Assembly (NCBI RefSeq): GCF_021538615.1
Contig: NZ_JAJHIZ010000003.1
Span: 1,922,001-1,986,000 of the forward strand
From: Niabella agricola
GTDB lineage: Bacteria; Bacteroidota; Bacteroidia; Chitinophagales; Chitinophagaceae
Length of the DNA: 64,000 nucleotides
Reading direction: 5' to 3'
A program made the translations under genes and the position numbers. Shown here in pieces: positions 43,924 through 52,864 of this stretch. Numbering within the stretch: position 1 is the stretch's first letter; each line of letters starts with the position of its first letter. The notes under the pieces are model-generated. The model saw nothing but the letters and a program-made list of their open reading frames with translations. It did not search any database and was not told where the DNA came from.

Positions 43924-44862
43924 TTAAACCACCGACGCACTCTTTTTCCCGGCATCATCAAATCTGACAGCCTCTTTTAACAGCCGGTCCCTTGTATCCT
44001 GGTGGTAGGTTTCAAATTTTACTTTTTGATCCGGATCACCTTGTAACATCACCATTCCCCAAACGGAACGGATGGAGTAATCCTTCTTATAAATCAGATA
44101 ATTTAACACTGCAGAACCTTTTGCTTCAGTACCCGGGTAGCCCATTGCCCTTTCCAGGGGCACCGGCCTTTTTTGCAGGATATCATTTACACTTCGCTCC
44201 TCGCACACATTGCCTTTGTATTGAATCGCAAATGTTTTCTCCGCAACTTCCTTTTTATCAAAGTGGCCTAATACCCGGTAGTTAACCATTGGTCCATATG
44301 CAACCAACGGGAATTGCAAATCCAGTTCCTGTTTATAGCTGAAAGCGCGTTTGCCCAGAATACGGGCAAAGAATACCGCAAAAAACCAGTCGCTCTTTAT
44401 AGCCTCGTTCAGTTTATAATCATGCTTCAGTACGACATCCATCCGTGTTATGGCCTGTTCCACAATTGCGCCCTTATAATACCGGGCGATCCCCTCTTTT
44501 TTTTTCTCCCACCGGTCAAGCATTTCTGCTCTATTGATGACCCGTTTAAATGCACCTTCCGGGTCAACCATCAACAATAAAGGATATAACACCGATCCTA
44601 TCTCATCTGCCAAACGGTCGGCCAGCAAATAAGGAGCCTGATTATTCACATACACCTGTTTGCGGTTTAAAAAGAACAGGCACCCTTCTTCTTCAAGGCT
44701 TCCCAGTTGTGCCACATCCATTTCATAATGTACTTTCTGCGTTTCATCAAAAGTAATCACCGTACCATACGTGCGGCAAAGTGCATCCCGGGGGATGATG
44801 ATCTGCCGGCCAGGCGCAAAAGAATATGATGTTTTTATACTCAAAAAAGGATCTTTATTCAT
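43924..44862 (-). CDS. Unknown protein preceding DUF4280, possible adaptor
   Basis: A 312-residue cytoplasmic-looking protein, mixed alpha/beta, without signal peptide or membrane helix. Notable segments are FAPGRQIIIPRDALCRTYG, LLADRLADEIGSVLYPLLLM and a charged C-terminus. No family recognised. It begins a sub-operon: adaptor candidate, then DUF4280 (10 bases later), then the 1005-residue protein. In type VI systems the gene before PAAR often encodes a loading chaperone, so this role is proposed by position only. Confidence 0.62.
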   Translation of the reverse strand: MNKDPFLSIKTSYSFAPGRQIIIPRDALCRTYGTVITFDETQKVHYEMDVAQLGSLEEEGCLFFLNRKQVYVNNQAPYLLADRLADEIGSVLYPLLLMVDPEGAFKRVINRAEMLDRWEKKKEGIARYYKGAIVEQAITRMDVVLKHDYKLNEAIKSDWFFAVFFARILGKRAFSYKQELDLQFPLVAYGPMVNYRVLGHFDKKEVAEKTFAIQYKGNVCEERSVNDILQKRPVPLERAMGYPGTEAKGSAVLNYLIYKKDYSIRSVWGMVMLQGDPDQKVKFETYHQDTRDRLLKEAVRFDDAGKKSASVV

Positions 44863-45008
44863 TTATGTTTTCAATAACGGTATGCAGACAACTGGGTTTA
44901 TCAACTGATTCTAACAACTGGTCTCCGGCCCTAGACGAAAAATATCCCATCGTCATTTGAAATCATTACCTCTTTAAAAAGCCATCCATTTTATGATACT
45001 GCGCGCCA
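44863..45008. other. Internal gap in the Vgr island
   Basis: The only gap of more than 15 bases inside the island (146 bases). It contains two CAACTGG units but no canonical -7 element for the leftward genes. It splits the island into a Vgr/first-cargo half and a DUF4280/second-cargo half. Confidence 0.4.
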
Positions 45009-45512
45009 TTAAAAATCTTTTTTATCCAGCGTCATCCCATAATAGAAATTACGTCTTACTCCATTTACAGTTGCGCTGTCCAGCCCACAATCATATAGCA
45101 TTGCGCCCCCCATGGCATTGTTACCCGTTTTTGCGCTAAGATGAAAATCGGAAAGGACCAGCTTTTTTCCCGCCATTTCAATCGTGATGATACTATTTAA
45201 ATGAAAGGAATCTAACGTATATCCAAAAATCGCTTCGGGCTTTGCAGATGCTCGAACATTCAATGTATCCAGTTTCTGAACGGTGTCCTTTTCAATCGTT
45301 CCGCTCGCATTTTTGATTATTGTTTTTACCTGCTGCATTTCATCTATCTGAAAACCGGTCAGCGTGAACGCAAGCCCCTCTCTGCATAGGTTAGAAGCAT
45401 TGCATTGATCGGTATATGCATTTATTTCTTTTTCAGATGGCCGGTTAAAACAGCCGCTGAGGTAAAACAAAAGAATAACGAGTCCATAATTTATTTTGCT
45501 AATGGCAGTCAT
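45009..45512 (-). CDS. Small lipoprotein, candidate immunity protein
   Basis: A 167-residue lipoprotein; the lipobox YLSGC lies at about 18-22 after a clear hydrophobic segment. The mature part is beta-rich with a CNASNLC cysteine pair. No family recognised. It starts three bases after the end of the 429-residue gene, so the pair is translationally linked. A lipoprotein immunity to a periplasm-acting effector is a fitting but unproven reading. Confidence 0.6.
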   Translation of the reverse strand: MTAISKINYGLVILLFYLSGCFNRPSEKEINAYTDQCNASNLCREGLAFTLTGFQIDEMQQVKTIIKNASGTIEKDTVQKLDTLNVRASAKPEAIFGYTLDSFHLNSIITIEMAGKKLVLSDFHLSAKTGNNAMGGAMLYDCGLDSATVNGVRRNFYYGMTLDKKDF

Positions 45513-45515
45513 ACA

Positions 45516-46805
45516 CTATTTAGCTTTTATATACCCATAGATATTTGTATCAAAACTTTCTTGTTTTATAGTCAGCAGTTTCACAGGATTCCCCCAACAC
45601 CAAAAGGAAAAAGAGCAGGTATTGTTTTGACTGTTTACACTGTAGTTTCCTTCATAAATAATCCAGTGAAACCGCCAGGAGAAAGGATTGTCTGCAGGAG
45701 CAAAATGGCTAGGGCTGTCCTTTAGCATATCAGCATCTATTAACATGGCAATATTATAGCCCGCTTTATACTGCTCATCCATTTCCTTTAACAAATACTG
45801 TTTACTGGTTGACGTAGGATTCATCCCAATATGGGTACTGTCCTTCACATCGTTAAACTGGAGAAAATTTTTAAATAAGGGTGCTACCATATCCGGGTAG
45901 TTGATTCCTGAGATCTCCTGTCCTGCTTCGCCGGTGTAGTTAAAAAATGTGTTTTCCTGGTTTCTTAGGGTAACCATATCGATCCAATCTATTTTAGGCA
46001 TAGGGGTTCCGCCAAGTTTTGGATACTTTTCAGCAACCGGGTCCATTTCATAAATAACGGGATCCTTAGGTTTTAGCTTAAACGTTCCGAATTCCGCCTC
46101 TCCTTTGCGATGCAGATCAAAAGATGCCTTTGAATACGCCTGTGGATTTGTTTTTGCAAAAAGATAGAAAACGATCGCCATGCCGCACAATGGCGTATTG
46201 GATTGATTAATTAAGATAGCGCCCAACTTTGGATTATTGGATACGACCCGGTTATTTATTTCATTTGTTACCTCCTGTATAGAAAACCACCGGAACCGGT
46301 AATGCACCCATTCGGTATGTTTGGCCTCTGCTGTTCTGGCCGAAAAATAGGCATACACCGTTAAATCACATCCACAAACAGCAAGGGTGCTGATATTGAT
46401 CCGTATTTTTTTACCGGTGGCATTAAAATCAAAATCGGCAATTCCTTCTTCATTTTGATATTTATACCCCCATTTTATGTTTGCATAATCATCCGGCTGC
46501 ACCTCTCCATCAAACTCCGCCGCTTCGAACTCATAGGCAGTTCCATATTGAAGCCCCTGACATTTTCCGCCACCGGCATCCAGCCCTTCCGTAAGCGGAG
46601 TATTAACATTGATTTTTTTTACCTTTTTAGTGGTTATTGCTCTTTCCGGTGGCGCCCCACGTAATAACTGCTCACCGGTCTCTCCGTTTTTACGCATAAG
46701 CCCTTTGGCACTTAACTGGATATCCCCGTCATGCGCTGTCCAGGTTATGTCTTTTGCAGTTTCTACAATATTCTTCGCTTTGAATATAATATCACCCATG
46801 GCCAT
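45516..46805 (-). CDS. Candidate Vgr-associated effector
   Basis: A 429-residue protein without signal peptide. The first 45 residues (GDIIFKAKNIVETAKDITWT and on to LSAKG) resemble the repeated tail of the neighbouring Vgr protein, as if they continue its beta-helix. The rest (about 80-429) is a beta-rich domain ending in an aromatic cluster (CSFSFWCWGNP, then DTNIYGYIKAK), with FNYTGEAGQEISGINYPD in the middle. I recognise no catalytic family. It starts 12 bases after vgr and is followed by a small lipoprotein, the order of an effector-immunity module. Confidence 0.65.
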   Translation of the reverse strand: MAMGDIIFKAKNIVETAKDITWTAHDGDIQLSAKGLMRKNGETGEQLLRGAPPERAITTKKVKKINVNTPLTEGLDAGGGKCQGLQYGTAYEFEAAEFDGEVQPDDYANIKWGYKYQNEEGIADFDFNATGKKIRINISTLAVCGCDLTVYAYFSARTAEAKHTEWVHYRFRWFSIQEVTNEINNRVVSNNPKLGAILINQSNTPLCGMAIVFYLFAKTNPQAYSKASFDLHRKGEAEFGTFKLKPKDPVIYEMDPVAEKYPKLGGTPMPKIDWIDMVTLRNQENTFFNYTGEAGQEISGINYPDMVAPLFKNFLQFNDVKDSTHIGMNPTSTSKQYLLKEMDEQYKAGYNIAMLIDADMLKDSPSHFAPADNPFSWRFHWIIYEGNYSVNSQNNTCSFSFWCWGNPVKLLTIKQESFDTNIYGYIKAK

Positions 46806-46817
46806 TCTTCTTATTGG

Positions 46818-48668
46818 TTACGCAAAATTCCCCTGTTCCCCGCTCTTGCTTACGACCTTTTTAGCACTATAAATTTTAAAGTCTTCGTCTGTGGCGCTGG
46901 CTTCAATAGTATTCCCATGCTTCTTTATAGTGTTTGATGCATTGTGGGTCAAGTTGTCTTCTGCCGTTCCAATGATATTGGTAGCCGTCATGGTCAGGTT
47001 CTTCACCGCATTGTTCATAATATTTACACCTGCGTTGTTCATCATGCTGGCTCCTGCAGTGGTGCCTATATTGATTCCGGCACTGGTGTTAATATTCATT
47101 CCGGCACTGGTGCGTATGTTTTCATCAGCATTAATATTGATATTCTTTGCATTGAAGGTCATGGTTTCAGGGGCGGTGATGGTGATGTTCTTTCCGGCGG
47201 TATCCAGGTAGATCTCATTACCCCCGGGATCCCGGATGATGATATGCGTACCCGAACCCGCATCATTAAACTCTACCGTATGACCACTGCGCGTACGGAT
47301 CACTTTCAGATCATTGCCCGCATTGCTGAAGCTGTTGTTGGCGCTCCCGTGGTATACCGACCCGATCACATATGGCTTCGTTGCACTCCCGTTCTCAAAT
47401 CCCACGATCACTTCCTCCCCTACTTCCGGTATAAAAAAATGTCCCTTCCCGCCGCCGCCGTGCGGACTCGTTACCCTGATCCATGGCGTCTTCTCCGAAC
47501 CATTCATCCAGTGAAACTTCACACGCACACGCCCCAGACCGTTGTAATCGTTATTGTCCGTTACGATCGCGCTCTGCGTTTCACACAGGGGATCACGCGG
47601 AACAGCAACCGGCGGCACCTTGATCCCCGACGGAACCGCTGTAAAATCATTCTCGTAATGACCCCGCGCATCCACATGATGGTTCACCCCCGTTACCAGG
47701 TAATCCCCATAACCCTCCGTGCCCAGTGTAAACACATTGCTGCCGCTTACCGTTACCACCGAACCAACCGAAATGCCCGGATGCCCGCTCTGACCCTGGA
47801 ATTGAACCAGCTTGCTGCTCTCCACCGCACTCCGCAGGTTCACCAGGTCGTCCTGCTGTTTCTTATTGGTTAAAAAACGCGGGTTCCATTGTTTGGGCTG
47901 CGTGCCATATACCGTTTGGGAGGCCTTGTATACCTGCTCCCCCCACGCGTTCAGCCCAGCCTTCTGCTCCACCCCCTGCGGTTCGCTGCTGTACACCTGG
48001 CTGTTCTGGTAATCCCAGGCCAGCAGCTGAGAACGCACCGGCCGCGCCTGCAACGCCACGTTAAAGCGCGAAAGGTGCCGGCCATATACCAGCTCCGTTT
48101 TTTTCGTGTCCCGCGGAGGACCCACCACCAGGCTGCGGCCATCCCAGAACAGCCATTCCCCGTAGGTGCTCGTTAATCGCTGCAAAAACTCCCAGGCCGT
48201 TTCTTTATACTGTACCGTGTATGCCAACGTTTCTCCGTACAGCGGCTGCACTTTGGGCTCCAGCTGGTTGCCCGGGAAAAACTTCAGCACATCCTGGGCT
48301 ATATTCTTCAGCGCTTTCTTTTCCCAGCTCTTGCAATGCGGACCACTGTCCAGCACGATCGTAGGGCTGTACCCTGTAAGGATCACATCCCCGTGGTGAC
48401 CCGTAAAACGCGCCGTTTCCACACCGGTGATGATCCCGTTGAACAATACCGTGCCCGATAGGCCCACGCCGCTGATCCGCGCTCCAAAGCTACCCCCGAT
48501 CAGTTCTTTGGAGGCCGTGAACATACCCGACCGGCCGTCGATGGACTGGGCCGGACAGACCAACGTAAATTGGTGATGCGAAAAAATACGCTGATGAAGG
48601 GAAAATGAGGTAAACTGCAGTAACGGACTCCCGTTAATGCTAAACATAGGTTCAGTTAATTGCGCCAT
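46818..48668 (-). CDS. Vgr-family spike protein of a contractile (type VI-like) system
   Basis: A 616-residue protein: gp27-like N-terminal part (about 1-360), then the gp5-type OB-fold, seen as GLGRVRVKFHWMNGSEKTPW and GEEVIVGFENGSATKPYVIG (about 385-450), and a repetitive C-terminal needle with N-I-N-x-x-A units (about 500-600). It forms the puncturing trimer of a type VI secretion or related contractile system. Start MAQLTEPMFS at 48668 is preferred; the frame is open 11 codons more. Sheath, tube, baseplate and ClpV genes are not in the window, so this is an orphan spike island. Confidence 0.93.
   Translation of the reverse strand: MAQLTEPMFSINGSPLLQFTSFSLHQRIFSHHQFTLVCPAQSIDGRSGMFTASKELIGGSFGARISGVGLSGTVLFNGIITGVETARFTGHHGDVILTGYSPTIVLDSGPHCKSWEKKALKNIAQDVLKFFPGNQLEPKVQPLYGETLAYTVQYKETAWEFLQRLTSTYGEWLFWDGRSLVVGPPRDTKKTELVYGRHLSRFNVALQARPVRSQLLAWDYQNSQVYSSEPQGVEQKAGLNAWGEQVYKASQTVYGTQPKQWNPRFLTNKKQQDDLVNLRSAVESSKLVQFQGQSGHPGISVGSVVTVSGSNVFTLGTEGYGDYLVTGVNHHVDARGHYENDFTAVPSGIKVPPVAVPRDPLCETQSAIVTDNNDYNGLGRVRVKFHWMNGSEKTPWIRVTSPHGGGGKGHFFIPEVGEEVIVGFENGSATKPYVIGSVYHGSANNSFSNAGNDLKVIRTRSGHTVEFNDAGSGTHIIIRDPGGNEIYLDTAGKNITITAPETMTFNAKNININADENIRTSAGMNINTSAGINIGTTAGASMMNNAGVNIMNNAVKNLTMTATNIIGTAEDNLTHNASNTIKKHGNTIEASATDEDFKIYSAKKVVSKSGEQGNFA
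47050..47160. repeat. 24-bp imperfect tandem repeats inside vgr
   Basis: Units around ATTCCGGCACTGGTG recur with a 24-base period and encode eight-residue NINTSAGI-like repeats of the spike needle. They are coding, not a CRISPR or intergenic array. Confidence 0.6.
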
Positions 48669-49012
48669 ACATAAGGTTTTGTCTGTGACGAATAAGATCA
48701 TTGCAACCTCACAAACCCGTCGTGTCAGCTAAGCGATGACATAAAAATTTCAGGTCTTCACAAATTTAGCCGAATAGATTATTTATTTTTGAGGTTTATT
48801 AAGGACTAAAAATAAGGATTTCCGGGAAATCCAAAACAAAAATTAACCCAGATCATTCCCGGAGCGATCCAGTCCCACACATTCTATCACATCGTTACGC
48901 ACCGGCATTGCTGTTACCGGTTATTTATAATTATTTTTCAATATATGGACGATCAGACAAAAAAATTGCCCCCAAACAACAGAGGGCAACACGATTTTTA
49001 TTCCCGGCCTAT
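48669..49012. promoter_or_regulatory. Intergenic region upstream of vgr
   Basis: About 340 bases. On the minus strand TAAATTTG (48768-48761) fits the -7 consensus and would give a leader of about 85 bases to vgr. The right end holds the dapB terminator. No gene is seen. Confidence 0.35.
48958..48989 (-). terminator. Terminator of dapB
   Basis: Read on the minus strand, TTGCCC (989-984) pairs with GGGCAA (971-966) and is followed by seven T residues. It ends 24 bases after the dapB stop codon. Confidence 0.75.
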
Positions 49013-49729
49013 TTAAAGATCCAGTACATCCTTCATGGAAAAAACACCTTTTTTGTCTTTTATGAACTCGGCGGCCAGCACCGCACCCAACGCAAACCCC
49101 TTGCGGTTATGCGCCGTATGTGTAATGGAGATATCGTCGATTTCAGAAGCATAAGTAATGGTATGCGTGCCAGGCGCCGGGTCAATCCGTTTGCTGGTGA
49201 TCAGCAGTTCTTCAGGCCGGGGCAGCACATCATTCACCCATTTTGTTTTTTCGGTATATACTTCCATTACCTGTTCCGCCAGGGTAATAGCTGTACCACT
49301 GGGCGCATCCTTTTTTTCAGTATGATGTATTTCTTCTAGGCTTACTGTATACGAACCATGCCTGTGCATCAGTTCTGCCAGCTTTTTATTCAGCTCGAAG
49401 AATAGATTTACCCCGATACTGAAATTGCTGGCATACAGGAACGTACCGTCATTGCGGTTAATTACATCCAGTAATTCCGGCATTTTTTCCAGCCAGCCAG
49501 TGGATCCGCTAACTACCGGAACACCGAAGCCGATTAGTTTTACAAGATTGTCAAACGCCGTATGCGGGCCTGTAAACTCAATGGCCACATCTGCCTTGCC
49601 GATGTTTTCTGCATTCAGCTCCTGCGCATTGCTTACATCAATTTTCAATACCACTTCATGTCCTCTTTCCAGTGCAATGGCCTCTATGGCTTTTCCCATT
49701 TTTCCGTATCCTATAAGTGCAATATTCAT
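49013..49729 (-). CDS. dapB: 4-hydroxy-tetrahydrodipicolinate reductase
   Basis: A 238-residue enzyme of lysine and diaminopimelate synthesis. The NAD(P) site ALIGYGKMGKAIE is at the N-terminus; GSTGW, ASNFSIGVNLFFEL and EIHHTEKKDAPSGTA carry the catalytic His and Lys. The start at MNIALIGYG (49729) fits the family; the frame is open 17 codons upstream. In many Bacteroidota dapB follows parA-parB-DUF5683 directly; here an unrelated lipoprotein gene lies between. Confidence 0.96.
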   Translation of the reverse strand: MNIALIGYGKMGKAIEAIALERGHEVVLKIDVSNAQELNAENIGKADVAIEFTGPHTAFDNLVKLIGFGVPVVSGSTGWLEKMPELLDVINRNDGTFLYASNFSIGVNLFFELNKKLAELMHRHGSYTVSLEEIHHTEKKDAPSGTAITLAEQVMEVYTEKTKWVNDVLPRPEELLITSKRIDPAPGTHTITYASEIDDISITHTAHNRKGFALGAVLAAEFIKDKKGVFSMKDVLDL

Positions 49730-49846
49730 TTTTTCCCAAAAATTTATTTTCAATGATACAAAAGTAGCGGTTTCATACAAAATAACTGGGCCATTTCAGA
49801 AGTTGAAACAGCCCAGTTTAATAGCTTGAAAATAATTAAAGAAATA

Positions 49847-50998
49847 CTAAAACCAAATCGTATAATTTACGTAGTAAGTAGGAAACAGCCCTTCACCACT
49901 CGAATATCCAAAAAGTCCAAACGAATATGTATTTAATAAAGTCCAATATGCCCCTTGCTGCGCAATCAGATCATCATCAATAAGCTTGACTGTGCGAGAA
50001 ATGTATCCTTTGTTAGCTCCTAAATTACCAAAAACAGGGTGACTAATGGTATTAATATTATCTTTCAATGTTTTTGAAACTAAAATCACACCTTCTCTAA
50101 CCCCATCCGCCAATTCCGAACCAGGATCGATAATATTCAAAAAGGTACTCTGGCTGCCTCCGGGAGCGCCTATTCCAAAATCTACCCCCTGTGAGGTTCC
50201 GTCTGAAAAGGATACACTTAATGGCCCGCTTGCTGATGCTATAGCGGATGGCACAGTGCGAAAAACGCCAAGCCAATTTTTATGCTCTGCGTGATATACA
50301 ATTGATAGAAACCCACGATTGCCATATGTATTAGTATTAATAGAAAACAGGTTTAATTTTGTGCTCATTCGCCTTTTATTACTACCTTCCGAGTCTGTCT
50401 TTTTTTCAAAAGATGAAACGGTATATCCATTTGGTGGAGGTGCTGTATTGGGTCCAATGGCTCGTGGCAAAGTCTTATTGCTGTTTAAATATCTTGACAA
50501 ATCATCGTAACTAATATTATTGTATTTTGCATGACCTTTTAGATTGTAAATTAAAAAATCACTCCCAACTTTTACAATGCCTTTCCTGTTAATCAATTTG
50601 GCTTCACTTGGACTTTGAGCGTTATAGCTGTATGAAGAATCTCCATTCCAAATAATAATATCTGAAAAATCCTTTTTAACTTTATAAAACATTGAAGCGT
50701 CCTTCAAACTATCAACAATATCTAACTGAGCATCAAAGTCCCGCGCATAAGAATACAATGATTTGAAGCTTGTTGTGTTTTCTAACTTCCGGATGTACTC
50801 ACTACCATCAAAAGAACTCACGGCTACTAAAAAGCCAAAAAATGTTTCATAATCTTTAAAAGCCAGATAGTCCTTTTCCACCCTAACTAGCTCTTCTTGT
50901 TTGCTTTCTTCTTTAGGAACAGAAGATATCTCATTCTTTTTGCAGGAAATAGTAAGGACAATGATGCCCATTACCAATGTGGTAATCGTTTTTTTCAT
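49847..50998 (-). CDS. A+T-rich unknown lipoprotein
   Basis: A 383-residue lipoprotein; signal peptide with lipobox LTISC at about 15-19. The mature protein has a charged helical N-terminal third and a Gly/Ser/Asn-rich, beta-looking C-terminal half (TYGNRGFLSIVYHAEHKNWLG; ends NYTIWF). No family recognised. Both the gene and its upstream gap are visibly richer in A+T than neighbours, and it breaks the usual DUF5683-dapB order, which points to recent acquisition. Confidence 0.7.
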   Translation of the reverse strand: MKKTITTLVMGIIVLTISCKKNEISSVPKEESKQEELVRVEKDYLAFKDYETFFGFLVAVSSFDGSEYIRKLENTTSFKSLYSYARDFDAQLDIVDSLKDASMFYKVKKDFSDIIIWNGDSSYSYNAQSPSEAKLINRKGIVKVGSDFLIYNLKGHAKYNNISYDDLSRYLNSNKTLPRAIGPNTAPPPNGYTVSSFEKKTDSEGSNKRRMSTKLNLFSINTNTYGNRGFLSIVYHAEHKNWLGVFRTVPSAIASASGPLSVSFSDGTSQGVDFGIGAPGGSQSTFLNIIDPGSELADGVREGVILVSKTLKDNINTISHPVFGNLGANKGYISRTVKLIDDDLIAQQGAYWTLLNTYSFGLFGYSSGEGLFPTYYVNYTIWF

Positions 50999-51141
50999 AA
51001 AATTATTGTTTTGATTGTTTAAAATTTAGGAGCTTAAAATTTTGGTATTAGTGTCGAATAGTTTGCGTTCAAAATTTGGGTTTTCTTATAAGTTGGTAAC
51101 ATAATGTACTTGTAAAAAAGTGACAATATGTTTCGCGATTG

Positions 51142-51852
51142 TTATTTAAATGTTAAAACAAAACTAAGGCCATTCGTGTTGGCCATTTCGCTGTGACCAG
51201 GCGTTACTTTAAAGCTAAGTTTAGGAGAGATATCAAATGTACTCAAGTGAGCATCTACCGTAGCATCCACCACGTTCAACCCCCAGGCGATCAGAAAAAA
51301 GACAAAAGAATAATCCACACTTTTCCGGTATTCATCCCGTGTGTTTCTTAATGTCTCGTACCGGTCATTATTTTGTCCAAAAAACATTTTTTGTACATAT
51401 TCATTCAGCTTAAAATAGCCTGTACTATCCCGAACCTGTCCTTGTTCCAGGGGTTTTGCGAATTCGGTAGCTACGATAAAACCTGCCCTGAATCTTTTAT
51501 ACCAAACTAGGTTGTCTACAAAAAGCCCGCCGGTGATTCCGAGCGCAGCATATACAATTGGTACTTTCCATATTTTCCGGTTGTACATCTGCCCCCATCC
51601 GGGTAATATGGCTGACCGGAGCGCGGCCGTTCCCGGGTTCCGGTAGCGCGGATCTTTCCGGGCCACACTATCGATGTATTTCTCCTTTCCCTTTCCTGCA
51701 GGCTTCAACATGGTTGCTGCCTTTGCCGTGTCCGGCTTTACAGGAACTGTATCCTTTGTGGCTGTGGAATCGGTATTTTGTGCACAAAGGGCCCCCGTGG
51801 TGCCGGCCAAAATGCAAAGCAGCAGTATTATCTTGTTCAGGAATTGCATCAT
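51142..51852 (-). CDS. DUF5683-family protein of the par operon
   Basis: A 236-residue exported or membrane protein with an N-terminal signal/anchor (LNKIILLLCILAGTTGALCA). RSAILPGWGQMYNRKIWKVP, characteristic of the DUF5683 group, and two hydrophobic segments follow. The function is unknown. It begins 16 bases after parB on the same strand, the order usual in Bacteroidota. Confidence 0.85.
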   Translation of the reverse strand: MMQFLNKIILLLCILAGTTGALCAQNTDSTATKDTVPVKPDTAKAATMLKPAGKGKEKYIDSVARKDPRYRNPGTAALRSAILPGWGQMYNRKIWKVPIVYAALGITGGLFVDNLVWYKRFRAGFIVATEFAKPLEQGQVRDSTGYFKLNEYVQKMFFGQNNDRYETLRNTRDEYRKSVDYSFVFFLIAWGLNVVDATVDAHLSTFDISPKLSFKVTPGHSEMANTNGLSFVLTFK

Positions 51853-51868
51853 GCAAATAAAGCACTAA

Positions 51869-52792
51869 TTAGTCTACGGATACGTTAAAGTTGTGCAGCA
51901 GCTTGTTCAGCTCCTCAACCGAATAATAATCAAACGTGATCTGTCCGCTGCCATTGGTACTGTGCTTTAATTTTACGCGGGTGTCAAATTGCGATGCCAG
52001 TTTGTCTTCGATCCGCTGAAAGGAGGATGACAGGCCGCTTCTGCTTACAGGCTTTTTGGCTACCCCGGCCTGCTTATACAGGTTGCGCACCAACACCTCT
52101 GTCTGACGCACTGAAAGTCCTTTTTCTTTTATCTCCTTGAAAATGAAGAGTTGTTTTTCTACAGTATCTACATTGATAATAGCCCGGGCATGGCCCATCG
52201 ACAACTCACCGCTGCGCACTGCCAGCTGGATATCTGGCGGCAACTTCAGCAACCGGATAAAATTGGCAATGGTGCTACGGTCTTTACCCATTCTTTCAGC
52301 CACCTGTTCCTGCGAATAATCCAGTTCATCCATCATGCGCTTATAACTCAGGGCTACTTCCACCGCATTCAGATCTTCCCGCTGCAGGTTCTCCAACAGG
52401 GCCAGTTCCAGCAATTGCGCATCGTTTGCCTGCCGGATATAAGCCGGTACATCTGCCAGGCCGGCCATTTTTGAAGCCCGTAAACGGCGCTCTCCCGCAA
52501 TCAGACGGTACTTTCCGGTTGCTGTTTTTGAAACCGTCAGCGGCTGGATAATGTCGTGGATCTTTATGGATTCTGACAATTCTTTTAACGCCTGCTCATC
52601 AAAATCATGCCGGGGTTGTTTCGGGTTTACCTCAATATCTGCAACCGGGATTCTTAAAATATTCGTGGCATTCTCCACCACCGTTTTTTTGAGCTGGTCC
52701 CCGCCGCTGCCTTTTAACTCGGCATCGATGCTTCCCAGCAGGGAACGGATCCCTTTACCAAGCGCGTCCTTATTTTGTTTTGTAGTTGACAT
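51869..52792 (-). CDS. parB: Chromosome-partitioning protein ParB
   Basis: A 307-residue ParB/Spo0J protein. The N-terminal CTP-binding domain shows NPKQPRHDFDEQALKEL and the GERRLRASKMAGL motif; the central helix-turn-helix is SQEQVAERMGKDRSTIANFIRLLKLP (about 150-175); a dimerisation domain closes the C-terminus. It loads at parS sites near the origin and works with ParA. I found no full parS sequence in the window. Confidence 0.96.
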   Translation of the reverse strand: MSTTKQNKDALGKGIRSLLGSIDAELKGSGGDQLKKTVVENATNILRIPVADIEVNPKQPRHDFDEQALKELSESIKIHDIIQPLTVSKTATGKYRLIAGERRLRASKMAGLADVPAYIRQANDAQLLELALLENLQREDLNAVEVALSYKRMMDELDYSQEQVAERMGKDRSTIANFIRLLKLPPDIQLAVRSGELSMGHARAIINVDTVEKQLFIFKEIKEKGLSVRQTEVLVRNLYKQAGVAKKPVSRSGLSSSFQRIEDKLASQFDTRVKLKHSTNGSGQITFDYYSVEELNKLLHNFNVSVD

Positions 52793-52800
52793 TTTTCTGT

Positions 52801-52860
52801 TTAAAGTTTAAGGCTTAAGGTTCAAGGCTATGCTGAATCCTAAACATTGAACATTGAACG
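52801..52860. repeat. Degenerate short repeats in the parA-parB gap
   Basis: Two styles of unit fill the gap: GTTTAAGGCTTAAGGTTCAA and AACATTGAACATTGAAC. They resemble the repeats in other gaps of the window. Confidence 0.55.
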
Positions 52861-52864
52861 GGCA

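Noticed and set aside
46990..47210. Repeat array considered as CRISPR
   Set aside because: The repeats are in frame, have no unique spacers and encode the Vgr needle.
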